DNA of 64,000 nucleotides from Burkholderia sp. 9120 (GTDB lineage: Bacteria > Pseudomonadota > Gammaproteobacteria > Burkholderiales > Burkholderiaceae). The stretch is from assembly GCF_000745015.1 (NCBI RefSeq), contig NZ_JQNA01000001.1:434001-498000 (forward strand), read 5' to 3'. How positions within the stretch are numbered: the stretch's first letter is position 1; each line of letters begins with the position of its first letter. A program made the position numbers and the translations under genes. Positions 8,713 through 17,806 of this stretch are shown in pieces. The notes under the pieces are model-generated. The model searched no databases and had not been told where the DNA came from. It worked only from the letters and a program-made list of their open reading frames with translations.

Positions 8713-11145
8713 ATGCGTTCATTGACGAATCTGAAACATCCGCCGCGTTTTTCGCTGTCGTCTCATGTCGACAATCATCTTGTTCTGACGGCGCAGGCGC
8801 CATGCCGGATCGAGCTGTTCGTGCTCGCGGAAGACATCATCCGCGTGCTCGTGCTGCCGGACGGCGAGATAAACGGACCGCGCAGTTGGGCCGTCGCTCC
8901 CGGCATGGACGACGTCGCGCTCGAAGGCCGCGAGCGCCGCGACGTGAGCGGCTTCACGCCGCCGCCGTTCGCGGTGTCGGACAACGCCGCGCAGCTCGTG
9001 GTGGAAACCGCGCGCATTCGCCTGACCGTCACGCTCGACGGCGGCTTCTGCGCGTGGGACATCCTGCACGAGGGCGTGTGGCAGCGCGTGATGAGCGACC
9101 GCAAAACCCAGGCCTACAACTTCGGCTGGTGGGACCAGCGCGTTTATCACTACGTCGAGCGGCGCAAGGACGAGATTTACGTGGGCCTCGGCGAGCGGGC
9201 CGGCTCGCTCGACCGCGCGAACCAGAGCTACGAGATGCGCAATATCGACGCGATGGGCTACAGCGCGCGCAGCACCGACCCGCTCTACAAGCACATTCCG
9301 TTTTACGTGACGTGGCAGCCGGAGACGTCGACGGGATTCGGGTTGTTCTACGACACGCTCGCCGACTGCCGTTTCGACATGGGCCGCGAGCTCGACAATT
9401 ATCACGGCCACTACCGGCACTTCGTCGCCGAGCACGGCGATCTCGACTACTACTTCATCGCGTCGCCCGGCACGCCGTTGCACGCGGTACGCCGCTTCAC
9501 GTGGATGACCGGCCGGCCCGCGTGGATGCCGAAATGGGGCCTCGGCTATTCGGGCTCGACGATGAGCTACACCGACGCGCCCGACGCGCAGCAACGCATG
9601 GGCGAATTCATCGCGCAATGCCGCGAGCACGACGTGCTGTGCGATTCGTTTCATCTGTCGTCGGGCTATACGTCGATCGGCGCGAAGCGCTACGTGTTTA
9701 ACTGGAATCACGAGAAGTTTCCCGACATCGACGGTTTCGTGCAGAGCTATCTCGACCATGGCGTGCGGCTGTGCGCGAACATCAAACCGTGTCTGCTGCA
9801 GGACCATCCGGCATTCGAGGAAGCCGCGCGCGACGGTCTGCTGATCGAATCGCGCGACGGCGATCCGGCATGGGTGCAGTTCTGGGACGAGGTCGGCGCC
9901 TACCTGGATTTCACGAATCCAGACACGATCGACTGGTGGAAGTCGCGCGTGAAAGACAGCCTGCTGAAACACGGCATCGCGGCGACGTGGAACGACAACA
10001 ACGAATTCGAAATCTGGTCACCCGACGCGATCGCGCACGGCTTCGGCCACGCGTATCCGGCGCATCAGGCGAAGGTGCTGCAAACGCAACTGATGATGCG
10101 CGCGTCGCACGACGCGCAGCGCGAACACGCGCCCGAGCGGCGGCCGTTTCTCGTGTCGCGCGCGGGCGGCGTCGGCATGCATCGTTATGTGCAGACGTGG
10201 TCGGGCGACAACTACACGTCGTGGGAAACGCTGCGCTTCAATCTGAAGATGGGCCTCGGCCTCGCGATGTCCGGCGTATCGAACAGCGGCCACGATATCG
10301 GCGGCTTCTCGGGCCCCGCGCCGGGTCCGGAGTTGTTCGCGCGCTGGGTCGCGTTCGGCATTTTCCTGCCGCGCTTCAGCATTCATTCGTGGAACGACGA
10401 CGGCACCGTCAACGAACCGTGGATGCATCCCGAAGTCACGCAGCAGGTCGCCGCGCTGATCAAACTGCGCTATCGCCTGATTCCGTACCTGTACGAATTG
10501 TTGTGGCAATTGCATAGCGCGTACGAACCGGTGCTGCGACCGTTGTTCGCCGAGTTTCCGCACGATCCGCGCTGTCTGGTTGACGGCGACGACATGATGC
10601 TCGGCTCGCAGATGCTGGTCGCTCCGGTGGTCGAAGCCGGCCAGACCACACGCGACGTGTATCTCCCCGACGGCGCGCGATGGGTGTCGTACTGGAGCGG
10701 CGAACGCTTCGACGGCGGCCAGACGGTCACGCTGCCCGCGCCGTTCGAGCAACCGGTGGTGCTGCTGCGCGAAGGCTGTGTGATTCCGCTGAACGTCGCG
10801 GAACAGCACTTCGGCCACGCTGCCGACGAACGCGCGTTTATCGCCGTGCCGCCCGTCGGCGCCGGCATCGCGCGCGGCGGCTGCATCGAGGACGACGGCG
10901 AAAGCGAAGCATGGCGCGACGGCGCGCAAGGCCGCTGGCACGTCACGCTAACCGGTGACGCGAACACGCTGCAGGTGGCGATCGAACGCGAGGGGTGGAT
11001 GCCGCAAGCGCAGTCGCAAGTCCGCCTGTTTGTGCCGATGAGCGAAGCGCGCGCGATCGTCTGCGCCGCGTCGACCCACGCGACGCTCGTGGCCGATCAC
11101 ACGGCGGACGGTTGGCGCTGCGTGACGATTTCGATCCCGCACTGA
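8713..11145 (+). CDS. glycoside hydrolase family 31 protein (alpha-glycosidase)
   Basis: An 810-residue GH31 enzyme, retaining alpha-glycosidase type, with no signal peptide, so cytoplasmic. Order: N-terminal beta-sandwich (about 1-260), (beta/alpha)8 barrel from about 270 (WMPKWGLGYSGSTMSY), then C-terminal beta domains. The probable nucleophile is Asp428 in WNDNNE and the probable acid/base Asp499 in TWSGDN. RAGGVGMHRY and NSGHDIGGF are further GH31 landmarks. The WNDNNE context differs from the more usual TDFGE-type context of xylosidases and sulfoquinovosidases, so the substrate is open. I chose ATG 8713 over ATG 8668 because the latter overlaps the transporter; neither has a good ribosome site. 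Probably acts on sugar imported by the upstream MFS protein. Confidence 0.88.
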   Translation: MRSLTNLKHPPRFSLSSHVDNHLVLTAQAPCRIELFVLAEDIIRVLVLPDGEINGPRSWAVAPGMDDVALEGRERRDVSGFTPPPFAVSDNAAQLVVETARIRLTVTLDGGFCAWDILHEGVWQRVMSDRKTQAYNFGWWDQRVYHYVERRKDEIYVGLGERAGSLDRANQSYEMRNIDAMGYSARSTDPLYKHIPFYVTWQPETSTGFGLFYDTLADCRFDMGRELDNYHGHYRHFVAEHGDLDYYFIASPGTPLHAVRRFTWMTGRPAWMPKWGLGYSGSTMSYTDAPDAQQRMGEFIAQCREHDVLCDSFHLSSGYTSIGAKRYVFNWNHEKFPDIDGFVQSYLDHGVRLCANIKPCLLQDHPAFEEAARDGLLIESRDGDPAWVQFWDEVGAYLDFTNPDTIDWWKSRVKDSLLKHGIAATWNDNNEFEIWSPDAIAHGFGHAYPAHQAKVLQTQLMMRASHDAQREHAPERRPFLVSRAGGVGMHRYVQTWSGDNYTSWETLRFNLKMGLGLAMSGVSNSGHDIGGFSGPAPGPELFARWVAFGIFLPRFSIHSWNDDGTVNEPWMHPEVTQQVAALIKLRYRLIPYLYELLWQLHSAYEPVLRPLFAEFPHDPRCLVDGDDMMLGSQMLVAPVVEAGQTTRDVYLPDGARWVSYWSGERFDGGQTVTLPAPFEQPVVLLREGCVIPLNVAEQHFGHAADERAFIAVPPVGAGIARGGCIEDDGESEAWRDGAQGRWHVTLTGDANTLQVAIEREGWMPQAQSQVRLFVPMSEARAIVCAASTHATLVADHTADGWRCVTISIPH

Positions 11146-11244
11146 GTTCGCACTGAGCACGCATCGAGTCCGCACCGACAACACACAAAACCCAACCCAG
11201 CCCGCAGAGCAACGAACACAGACCCATCAGGAGACCTGCAAGCC

Positions 11245-12432
11245 ATGAAGTCACTCAAGCACCCGCGCACCCGCGCCCTCGCCCTCTCGTGCCTGCCGAT
11301 AGCCGGCGCCCTGCTGTCGGCCGGCGCGTCGGCGCAAAGCAGCGTGACGCTGTACGGTGTCGTCGATAATGCGTTCGCCTATTCGAGCAACCAGCGCGGC
11401 CACTCGAACTTCTATATGAGCCAGGGCAATCTGCAGGCGAGCAAGTTCGGCCTGCTCGGTTCGGAAGATCTCGGCGCCGGCACCAAGGCGATTTTCCGGC
11501 TGGAAAGCGGCTTCAATTCACTGACGGGCGCGCAGAGCAGCGCGGGCTATATGTTCAATCGACAAGCGTACGTCGGTCTCAGCAACGACCGCTACGGGAC
11601 GGTGACGCTCGGCCGCCAGTACACGCCTTACTTCCAGATGGTCGGCGCACTCGGACCGACCGGCGTGCTGACCGGTGCGACCGGCGCACACCCCGGCGAC
11701 CTCGACGCGCTCGACACCACGCTGCGCCTGAACAACTCGGTCACCTATCTGTCGCCGACACTCGCGGGCCTGCAGTTCAGCGCGCAATACGGACTGGGTG
11801 GCGTGCCGGGCAGCGTCGCCAACGGCAGTCAATTCAGCGCGGCGATTCGCTACGACTACCAGCCCTTCGCGGTGGCAGCGGGCTACGTGAAGCTGAAGGA
11901 CATTGCGACGAGCGGCGCGCTCGGCACCTTCGCCGATAACTCGCCCGTGAATAGCGGCTACGCGACGGCGCGCAGTTCGCAACTGTTCGCCGCAGCGGCA
12001 CGCTATACGCTCAAAGACCTGATGATCGGGATCAACTACTCGAACGTGCAATACGCGCCGGGCTCGGGTTCACTGTTCACCGGCGAGGCCGTGTTCAACA
12101 CGTATGGCGTGATTTCGACTTACCGGATCGCGCCGGCGGTGACGATCGGCGCGGGGTATAGCTACACGAGCGCCAGCAAGTCGAACGGCATGAGCGACCC
12201 GGCGCGCTATCACCAGATTTCGCTGGAGCAGACGTATAACCTGTCGACGCGCACCACGATCTACGCGCTGGAGGCGTATCAGCACGCGCAGGGCAAGACG
12301 CTGATCGCGGCCGGCACCACGGGCACGACGATCACCAATGCGGTGGCGGTGGTAGGCGATTCGCAGAATACGACGCCGTCGTCCGGGCCTTCGCAGTTTG
12401 TCGGGATGGTGGGCTTGCGGCACGCGTTCTGA
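11245..12432 (+). CDS. outer-membrane general porin (Burkholderia OmpC-like)
   Basis: A 395-residue 16-strand porin of the Gram-negative porin_4 type. It has a signal peptide ending ASAQ and the standard mature start SSVTLYGVVDNAFAYSSN. It then shows SKFGLLGSEDLGAGTKAIF and LGRQYTPYF, and the C-terminal Phe (GLRHAF) needed for outer-membrane assembly. AGGAGA at 11229-11234 lies 10 nt before the ATG. It follows the GH31 gene by 99 nt on the same strand and likely gives the substrate entry across the outer membrane. It converges on the next gene, with about 100 nt between the stops. Confidence 0.92.
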   Translation: MKSLKHPRTRALALSCLPIAGALLSAGASAQSSVTLYGVVDNAFAYSSNQRGHSNFYMSQGNLQASKFGLLGSEDLGAGTKAIFRLESGFNSLTGAQSSAGYMFNRQAYVGLSNDRYGTVTLGRQYTPYFQMVGALGPTGVLTGATGAHPGDLDALDTTLRLNNSVTYLSPTLAGLQFSAQYGLGGVPGSVANGSQFSAAIRYDYQPFAVAAGYVKLKDIATSGALGTFADNSPVNSGYATARSSQLFAAAARYTLKDLMIGINYSNVQYAPGSGSLFTGEAVFNTYGVISTYRIAPAVTIGAGYSYTSASKSNGMSDPARYHQISLEQTYNLSTRTTIYALEAYQHAQGKTLIAAGTTGTTITNAVAVVGDSQNTTPSSGPSQFVGMVGLRHAF

Positions 12433-12531
12433 GTCGTGCAAAACTGGCGGGCTGTGGGCTGCCGGGCTGCGTGCAATAGCGCCCGTAGCCCGGCGGCAGG
12501 TTGTCCGCGTCTTGCTGATCCGGTGTCCGTT

Positions 12532-13737
12532 CTACGGGTTACGCTGCCAGGGCGGTATCAGATCCTGAAGGACGAGACTGATCGGCTGATCGCCGCCCGT
12601 TCTGCTCACGAAGATCGGAACCGTCAACCTGCGCGGCTGTTGAAGCATGGCTCGTATCGTGAATAAGGTCGCGGCCCCGGCGGGAAGACCGCCCACTTTG
12701 ACAATGACGTCACCGACCCGGATCCCTGCTTTTGCCGCGGGTCCATTCTCCGTCACATCCATGACCCGAAGCCCTCGTGGTTGAGCGAGACCTAACCACA
12801 TGCCGCTTCGATCATAAAGATCGGGCGCATCGAATACGGCACTCTTCGACAGCCACATCACGCGACGACCATAATCGAAAGAGACCGTAAATCGCTTCAG
12901 GATTCCCATGCCGATGCTCCCTGCCCGATCGGCCCGGGTAAAAGCACCGGCCTTCTGAAGCGAGAGGCGCGTGACAGGTGCCGGCACGGCAAGATCGCCG
13001 ATCGCAAAGCTCGCTGAGCGCCCGACCCTCCCGCGGATCGGCCCGCCACCGCCGTAGCCGGTCATGGCTTCGACGGTCGCCCCCATTTGCTGGTCCAGGC
13101 GATGCGCCCGCCAGAAGTCACCGAACAGCGTCAGACTGAACCGGTCACCGGTATCGATCTGAAACTTGGCGGCTATACCCGCGACCGAGGCTTTGACGAC
13201 AGGCATATCGTTCTCGTCCAGAGAAAACGGAATCGGGATCGCATCCGCTGCCGGCCTGAATTGATCCTCGTCCTGAATGGTCAACTGGCCTTGCGCGGCA
13301 TCCAGCGTCAGGACGCCTTTGTGGAATATTTCCGCCCCGAGCACACCGTCGACATGCTGAAATCCAATGACGCGGTTAAGTGGGGACGTGTCCATCGTCG
13401 GGATGTCCAACGCGCCGACTGAGAACGAACCCACGCTCAGATCGTTCAGGTGAACGATCCTGAACGAGAGTTGTTGCTCGCCGGCACCCGTTCCTGTCCC
13501 GGCACCCGTGGGGACAAGCTTCAGTTGTGCCGCCAGCGCGGTACTGACGGTCGAACTGGACGATCCCGTATCCAGGATGAAAGAGAACGGGCCTTTTTCA
13601 TCGACCGTCGCCGCGATGAAGGGGCGGTTATCGACGATCGAAAGCGGAAACACCTGGGTTCGAGGAGCCTGGTAGGCGAATGCAGAACCGGCGACAGCGC
13701 CACCTAACCCAAGCAGCGCCAAACGTACGAGACGCAT
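12532..13737 (-). CDS. exported retropepsin-like aspartyl protease with C-terminal PDZ domain
   Basis: A 401-residue periplasmic protein. Signal peptide MRLVRLALLGLGGAVAGSAF (cleavage after AFA) precedes two aspartyl-protease-like halves. Each half has an Asp-Thr-Gly: Asp56 in FILDTGSS and Asp195 in FQIDTGDR. A PDZ domain follows at about 313-395 (NGPAAKAGIRVGDVIVKVGG). Two DTG sites in one chain can form a pepsin-like pair, whereas many bacterial members have one. The ATG at 13737 has GGGGAG upstream; a start at 13794 would put 19 residues ahead of the signal. It is the distal gene of a run of four minus-strand exported proteins. The target is unknown. Confidence 0.82.
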   Translation of the reverse strand: MRLVRLALLGLGGAVAGSAFAYQAPRTQVFPLSIVDNRPFIAATVDEKGPFSFILDTGSSSSTVSTALAAQLKLVPTGAGTGTGAGEQQLSFRIVHLNDLSVGSFSVGALDIPTMDTSPLNRVIGFQHVDGVLGAEIFHKGVLTLDAAQGQLTIQDEDQFRPAADAIPIPFSLDENDMPVVKASVAGIAAKFQIDTGDRFSLTLFGDFWRAHRLDQQMGATVEAMTGYGGGGPIRGRVGRSASFAIGDLAVPAPVTRLSLQKAGAFTRADRAGSIGMGILKRFTVSFDYGRRVMWLSKSAVFDAPDLYDRSGMWLGLAQPRGLRVMDVTENGPAAKAGIRVGDVIVKVGGLPAGAATLFTIRAMLQQPRRLTVPIFVSRTGGDQPISLVLQDLIPPWQRNP

Positions 13738-13839
13738 GTTTGCTCTCCCCTGATCGTCACGAAAGCTGACTGCGGATTGGCATCGTAACTGCAACGCACC
13801 CTTACGTCTGTTTCAACCGGCTGCGGCGCCCGACCCGGA

Positions 13840-14388
13840 TCAGAAGCCGCCAGCCCCGATGCCGCCAGGCCCGACGGTGTAATGACCGATAGTTGCGCCT
13901 AAGCCACCGGGACCGACCGAGTAATTGACGCTGTCCCCTTGTCGTGCCGGCGACGCCGCACACGTGTTCTTGCCCATGGGCGACAGGCAAGGATCAGGCT
14001 TTCCATTACCGAATGAGTTGGCGATGGCATTGTTCCTGGCGATTGCTTTGGCCGCGAACTGTTCCGTGGCCTTGTTTCGCGCTTCGACGACAGCATTCAT
14101 TTTTTTCGCCCAGGCGTGCGCCTTGGCCTGATCGTGAGAGGCCAGGATTTCCTGGCTCTCCGGAATCATCTTTTCTATCTGAAGGTCGTACTGGATCACC
14201 TCTTTCGGCAACTGGCCCGCGCGCACCGAGGCGCGATCATTGTCGATGACCTTGGCCCAGTCCGCCGTGGTCAGTGGCGCATCGGATCGCGCGCCGACCG
14301 TGGCCCGGTTTTGCGGCGGCACCATGCACCCCGCCAATGCGGTCGCGATGAACCAGGCTGCGAGACATCGGCATACTGTCGCTGTCAT
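13840..14388 (-). CDS. lipoprotein with C-terminal glycine-rich repeat
   Basis: A 182-residue predicted lipoprotein. Signal and lipobox LAGC place the acylated Cys at position 21. The middle (about 40-125) is charged and helical. The tail holds two copies of a short motif, YSVGPGGLGA and YTVGPGGIGA, ending GGF. Ribosome site GGGAGG is close before the ATG. No family is recognised. It lies between two other exported-protein genes on the same strand, 102 nt upstream of the DTG/PDZ protein. The role is unknown; a cell-envelope location is the only firm inference. Confidence 0.75.
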   Translation of the reverse strand: MTATVCRCLAAWFIATALAGCMVPPQNRATVGARSDAPLTTADWAKVIDNDRASVRAGQLPKEVIQYDLQIEKMIPESQEILASHDQAKAHAWAKKMNAVVEARNKATEQFAAKAIARNNAIANSFGNGKPDPCLSPMGKNTCAASPARQGDSVNYSVGPGGLGATIGHYTVGPGGIGAGGF

Positions 14389-14404
14389 AGTGCCCTCCCC
14401 GTCA

Positions 14405-14722
14405 TCACCGTGGATGACATTCCCAGTCGTTGTAGGTGGCCGGATTGATCGGCGTGAGTCCCGGAATCATGAAAACCGTGCACCTGAAGTGCCGTCCTTT
14501 GCCGGTCGTCGCGTCGTACTTCACCTCCTGCCCACCGAGCCCGTTCTTTTGTCCGTACTGGATATTGTCGATCGTGATCTCGTCCGACGAACCCAGCCCC
14601 AGCGTCTTCGCGGTCGAGTTCTGGACATGGATCATGTTCATCTGCGTGGTCCCGCAGGCCGACAGGATCAGACCGCTGGCGACGATCCCCACGGCGGTTC
14701 TGACTGCTTTGTGAATATCCAT
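14405..14722 (-). CDS. small lipoprotein of unknown function
   Basis: A 105-residue predicted lipoprotein; lipobox LSAC puts the acylated Cys at 23. The mature part of about 83 residues has two further Cys (in RCTV and ECHP) that could form a disulfide in the periplasm. It ends 16 nt before the next lipoprotein gene starts, so the two are probably translated from one message. No family is recognised. Segments such as NMIHVQNSTAKTLGL look beta-rich. Confidence 0.75.
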   Translation of the reverse strand: MDIHKAVRTAVGIVASGLILSACGTTQMNMIHVQNSTAKTLGLGSSDEITIDNIQYGQKNGLGGQEVKYDATTGKGRHFRCTVFMIPGLTPINPATYNDWECHPR

Positions 14723-14789
14723 TTATTTGTTCCCGTTTCTTATTGATTGGGTCGGCGATCGACCTCACGCCGCGTCGCGATAAAGCGGC

Positions 14790-16289
14790 TTACGAACCCG
14801 GCGTATAGAAGCTCGACTGCAGCAGGTCGCCCACGGTGTCGTCCTTGTAAAGCGCCCAGACGAGCGCCGTCAGGCCCGATGCGTTGACCGCCAGCGCGGG
14901 CCAGGTCGCATCCTGCGGCTGTTGACCGAACAGCACAGGCGTGCCCCACGCACCGTTCGCGTAGCGGTTAGCGACGATGTCAGTGGAAGTCGCGGTGCTC
15001 GAATCCTGCCAGGCCACCGTCGCATTGCCCGCTGTATCGACGGCGATCTCCGGCTGCCGCGCGTTCAACTGGTATACGTGTGCGGTCAGTTGTTGTGTCG
15101 GCCCCCAGGCACCGTTCGCATCAGCCACGCTGGCCTGCAACGTGCCGTCCGGCCGGATCCACGTCACGGCCGCAATGCCTTGGTCGTTGATGGCCAGCTG
15201 CGGGGAATAACCGGCATCTGTCGTATCGACGAAGGGCGCCACCGGCTGCGCGGCCTGCCAGCCGGTGCCCGCGACATAGCGCTCGGACATCGTCGTGGTG
15301 TGCGCCTTGCTGTCGATATCGACCTCACCCCAGACCAGCGTGATGTTACCTTTCGCATCCATGCCGGCGGCCGGCGCGAAGACCGACTTGCCTGATGGAC
15401 TGCCCGGTTCGAGTACCACCGGATTCGCATTGGCCCAGCCGTTGGACGGGTCGTAGGTTGTCGCCCACAACGCCGAATGCGTTTTGTCCGTCTGCCGCCA
15501 TGCGAGCACCGCATTCCCCGACGAAGTCACCGAGAGATTCAACTCGACATTGTCGATGCCCTCTCCGCTGACGCCGATAACCGCCCCGGGGCCCGTCTGC
15601 ACAAGCTGCACGATCTGCTCGGGAGACGACCACATACCGCCGACGGTATAGCGGCTCGTGAAGACGGCCGTATCGGCGACACCGGCCTTCTGCTGCCAGG
15701 CGACGATCGCGTTGCCCTTGCCGTCGATCCCCGCTGACCAGGCGTAGCTGGTCTCGTCGGGCGAGAGCTCCACCGCCGTGCCCCAGCCAGTCGCCGGATC
15801 GTAGGGCCGCGCCCACAGCCCGTACCCAGTGCCCGCAAGGAACTGTTGCCACAGCGCCACCGCATGACCATCGGCGCTGCCGACCAGCAGCGGCGCACTG
15901 GTCCCGGGAGCGTTCATGGCGTACGTGCCGTCGGACGTGTCGACGCGTGTCGGTGTCGCCCAGCCGGTGCCGGGGACATAGCGGCTCGACCACATCTCGT
16001 TGCCGAGGGAGCCATTCGGGCCGTTCGTCATCCATAGGGCGAGCGCGTTGCCCTGCGCATCGACGGTCACGGAGGGCAAAAATTCAGGACCCTTGCCGTC
16101 CACAGCGGCCGCAGCGGACCAACCCGCCTTGACGGTGCTGCCACCACTCGGGTTGGACGGATTACCCGGCGTCGAGGTCGTGCCGGTCGACCCCGATGCG
16201 GGACTGCCCGTCGGGTTGGACACATCGTCGCCGCCACAGGCGGACAACACGAGACAGGTCGCAACCGCAACCGCCGCGATGGATTTCAT
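14790..16289 (-). CDS. repeat lipoprotein, probable beta-propeller
   Basis: A 499-residue predicted surface or periplasmic lipoprotein. The start at 16289 has GGGGAT upstream; lipobox LSAC gives Cys18, followed by GGDD and a Ser/Thr/Gly/Pro linker. The rest consists of about seven or eight imperfect repeats of 50-65 residues. Each has a core like VDAQGNALALWM, IDGKGNAIVAWQQ, MDAKGNITLVWGE or VDTAGNATVAWQD, then an aromatic SRYxxGxGW-like strand. Such G-N-A-x-x-x-W repeats suggest a beta-propeller. It is the first gene of the exported-protein run. Binding partner or enzyme activity unknown. Confidence 0.8.
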   Translation of the reverse strand: MKSIAAVAVATCLVLSACGGDDVSNPTGSPASGSTGTTSTPGNPSNPSGGSTVKAGWSAAAAVDGKGPEFLPSVTVDAQGNALALWMTNGPNGSLGNEMWSSRYVPGTGWATPTRVDTSDGTYAMNAPGTSAPLLVGSADGHAVALWQQFLAGTGYGLWARPYDPATGWGTAVELSPDETSYAWSAGIDGKGNAIVAWQQKAGVADTAVFTSRYTVGGMWSSPEQIVQLVQTGPGAVIGVSGEGIDNVELNLSVTSSGNAVLAWRQTDKTHSALWATTYDPSNGWANANPVVLEPGSPSGKSVFAPAAGMDAKGNITLVWGEVDIDSKAHTTTMSERYVAGTGWQAAQPVAPFVDTTDAGYSPQLAINDQGIAAVTWIRPDGTLQASVADANGAWGPTQQLTAHVYQLNARQPEIAVDTAGNATVAWQDSSTATSTDIVANRYANGAWGTPVLFGQQPQDATWPALAVNASGLTALVWALYKDDTVGDLLQSSFYTPGS

Positions 16290-16436
16290 GGCTATCCCCA
16301 GATTAAAAAGGTCATACATCGTGCTGTCGAATCGACACAGCAGCGCACGCACGCCTGCCGCGCCTCTGCTGCGGCAACATTCGACGACGGGTAGGTTGTG
16401 CAGGTGATAAAACAATAAGCAATCGGTGGCCCCCAT

Positions 16437-16779
16437 TTAAACAAGCCCACCGGTTATAACAATCCGGCGATGGGTAACTGTTGCCGATTTTATTTTTTGT
16501 TAAATCCCACTTTCACAAAACGAGCATTCCAGATAACTGTTAAATCAACGATGGATAATCAGTTAATGCAGGCCACATCTTAAGTTGGCCGCCGATTGGA
16601 CGGGGTGCCATGGCGTCTCTATTTTGAGTGGATTTGCGTTGCGCGAGAACAGTATCGTCTATGCCACTCGTATAAACCCCGGTTAATTGATTCAGACCGT
16701 TAAATGACAATACAGGCAATTTCTCTTTTAACGTTCGACGCCAGTCGCGACTAACGAACGCCGTGCCAGGAGCTGCAAC
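16437..16779. other. intergenic region between divergent lipoprotein and AraC genes
   Basis: This 343-base stretch is visibly AT-richer than its surroundings (notably 16440-16720). It must hold the promoters of the minus-strand lipoprotein run and of the plus-strand AraC gene. I see no gene or strong repeat in it; the minus-strand open frame that reaches into the AraC gene is a shadow. Confidence 0.5.
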
Positions 16780-17793
16780 GTGTCCGACCTTTCCCGTTTG
16801 AGCATCCGTCGCTTTTCGACGGACTCCGCGCCCGCCGACGAACGTTTCGACGCCTGGGCCGCACACAGTACCTATTGCGATATGGCGACGACCTATCAAT
16901 CGGCTCTGCCGTTCGACGCCCACCGCGAACGCGTCTCGATCGGCCCGCTGATTCTGGCCGGAAGGACCTGGCGGCACCCCGATCCGTCCGTCGCGTACGA
17001 TTCAAAACGTACGCCGGCGCGCATCCGTGCCGATCAACGTGACTTCCATAGTTTCAGTCTGCAGATGAGCGGCACGGCCGTGCTGCGATCCGCCGCGTCG
17101 ACAACGCTCAAGCGGCCCGGGGATCTGTATCTGCTGGATTTCGCGAGCCCGTTCGAGCGCATCATTACGCCAGGGAGCGAGATTTCCCTGTCCGTGCCCA
17201 GGGAATGGCTTCCGGCCGACACCGGGAGGTTGCACGGCTGTTCATTGACGCGGGGCGTCGGATCATTGTTCAGCGACTACCTCACGTCGCTGTACAACAC
17301 CCTTCCCCAACTCACTCGCCGCGACGTACCGCACATTGTTCAGGCGACCACAGCGCTGCTGAAGGCGAGCCTTCAGCCGGAACTGGACACGCTGGTCGCC
17401 GCGCAGACACCGATTCGGGATCTGCTGCTTCATCGCGCCCAGCGCTATATCGATGACCACCTGCTCCAACCCGATCTGACGCCCGAAAAGATCTGCAGGG
17501 ACGTGGGCCTGTCGCGAGCCATGCTCTATCGACTCTTCGAAAGCACCGGCGGGGTCATGCGCGAAATCCGCCACAGACGGCTGCAGCGGGTCTATCAGGT
17601 GTTGTCGTCGCCCGCTTGCCCCACGGAATGCATCCGGGAAATCGCATGGCGTCATGGCTTCACGGACGAAAAATACTTCTACCGGATTTTCAGGGCAGAG
17701 TTCGGCCATACGCCGCGCGAGACACTCGAACAGCAACGGCGCGAGACACGGACCACGCCATGTGGGGCGCCCCCGTCGCCCCACATGGACTGA
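16780..17793 (+). CDS. AraC-family transcriptional regulator
   Basis: A 337-residue regulator. The N-terminal part (about 1-190) resembles the AraC-binding-like domain of NphR/FeaR-type activators, with LKRPGDLYLLDF in the cupin region. The C-terminal part (about 225-325) is an AraC double helix-turn-helix: LTPEKICRDVGLSRAMLYRL, then IREIAWRHGFTDEKYFYRIF and FGHTPRE. Start is GTG 16780, with AGGAG 7 nt upstream. It is divergent from the exported-protein run and is a candidate regulator of it. It also borders the polysaccharide locus. The effector is unknown. Confidence 0.87.
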   Translation: MSDLSRLSIRRFSTDSAPADERFDAWAAHSTYCDMATTYQSALPFDAHRERVSIGPLILAGRTWRHPDPSVAYDSKRTPARIRADQRDFHSFSLQMSGTAVLRSAASTTLKRPGDLYLLDFASPFERIITPGSEISLSVPREWLPADTGRLHGCSLTRGVGSLFSDYLTSLYNTLPQLTRRDVPHIVQATTALLKASLQPELDTLVAAQTPIRDLLLHRAQRYIDDHLLQPDLTPEKICRDVGLSRAMLYRLFESTGGVMREIRHRRLQRVYQVLSSPACPTECIREIAWRHGFTDEKYFYRIFRAEFGHTPRETLEQQRRETRTTPCGAPPSPHMD

Positions 17794-17806
17794 ATCTCTC
17801 CCTGAA

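Noticed and set aside
12459..12502. GC-rich imperfect hairpin between the porin and DTG/PDZ genes considered as a bidirectional terminator
   Set aside because: Arms need a 3-base bulge, the loop is long, and no T tract follows.
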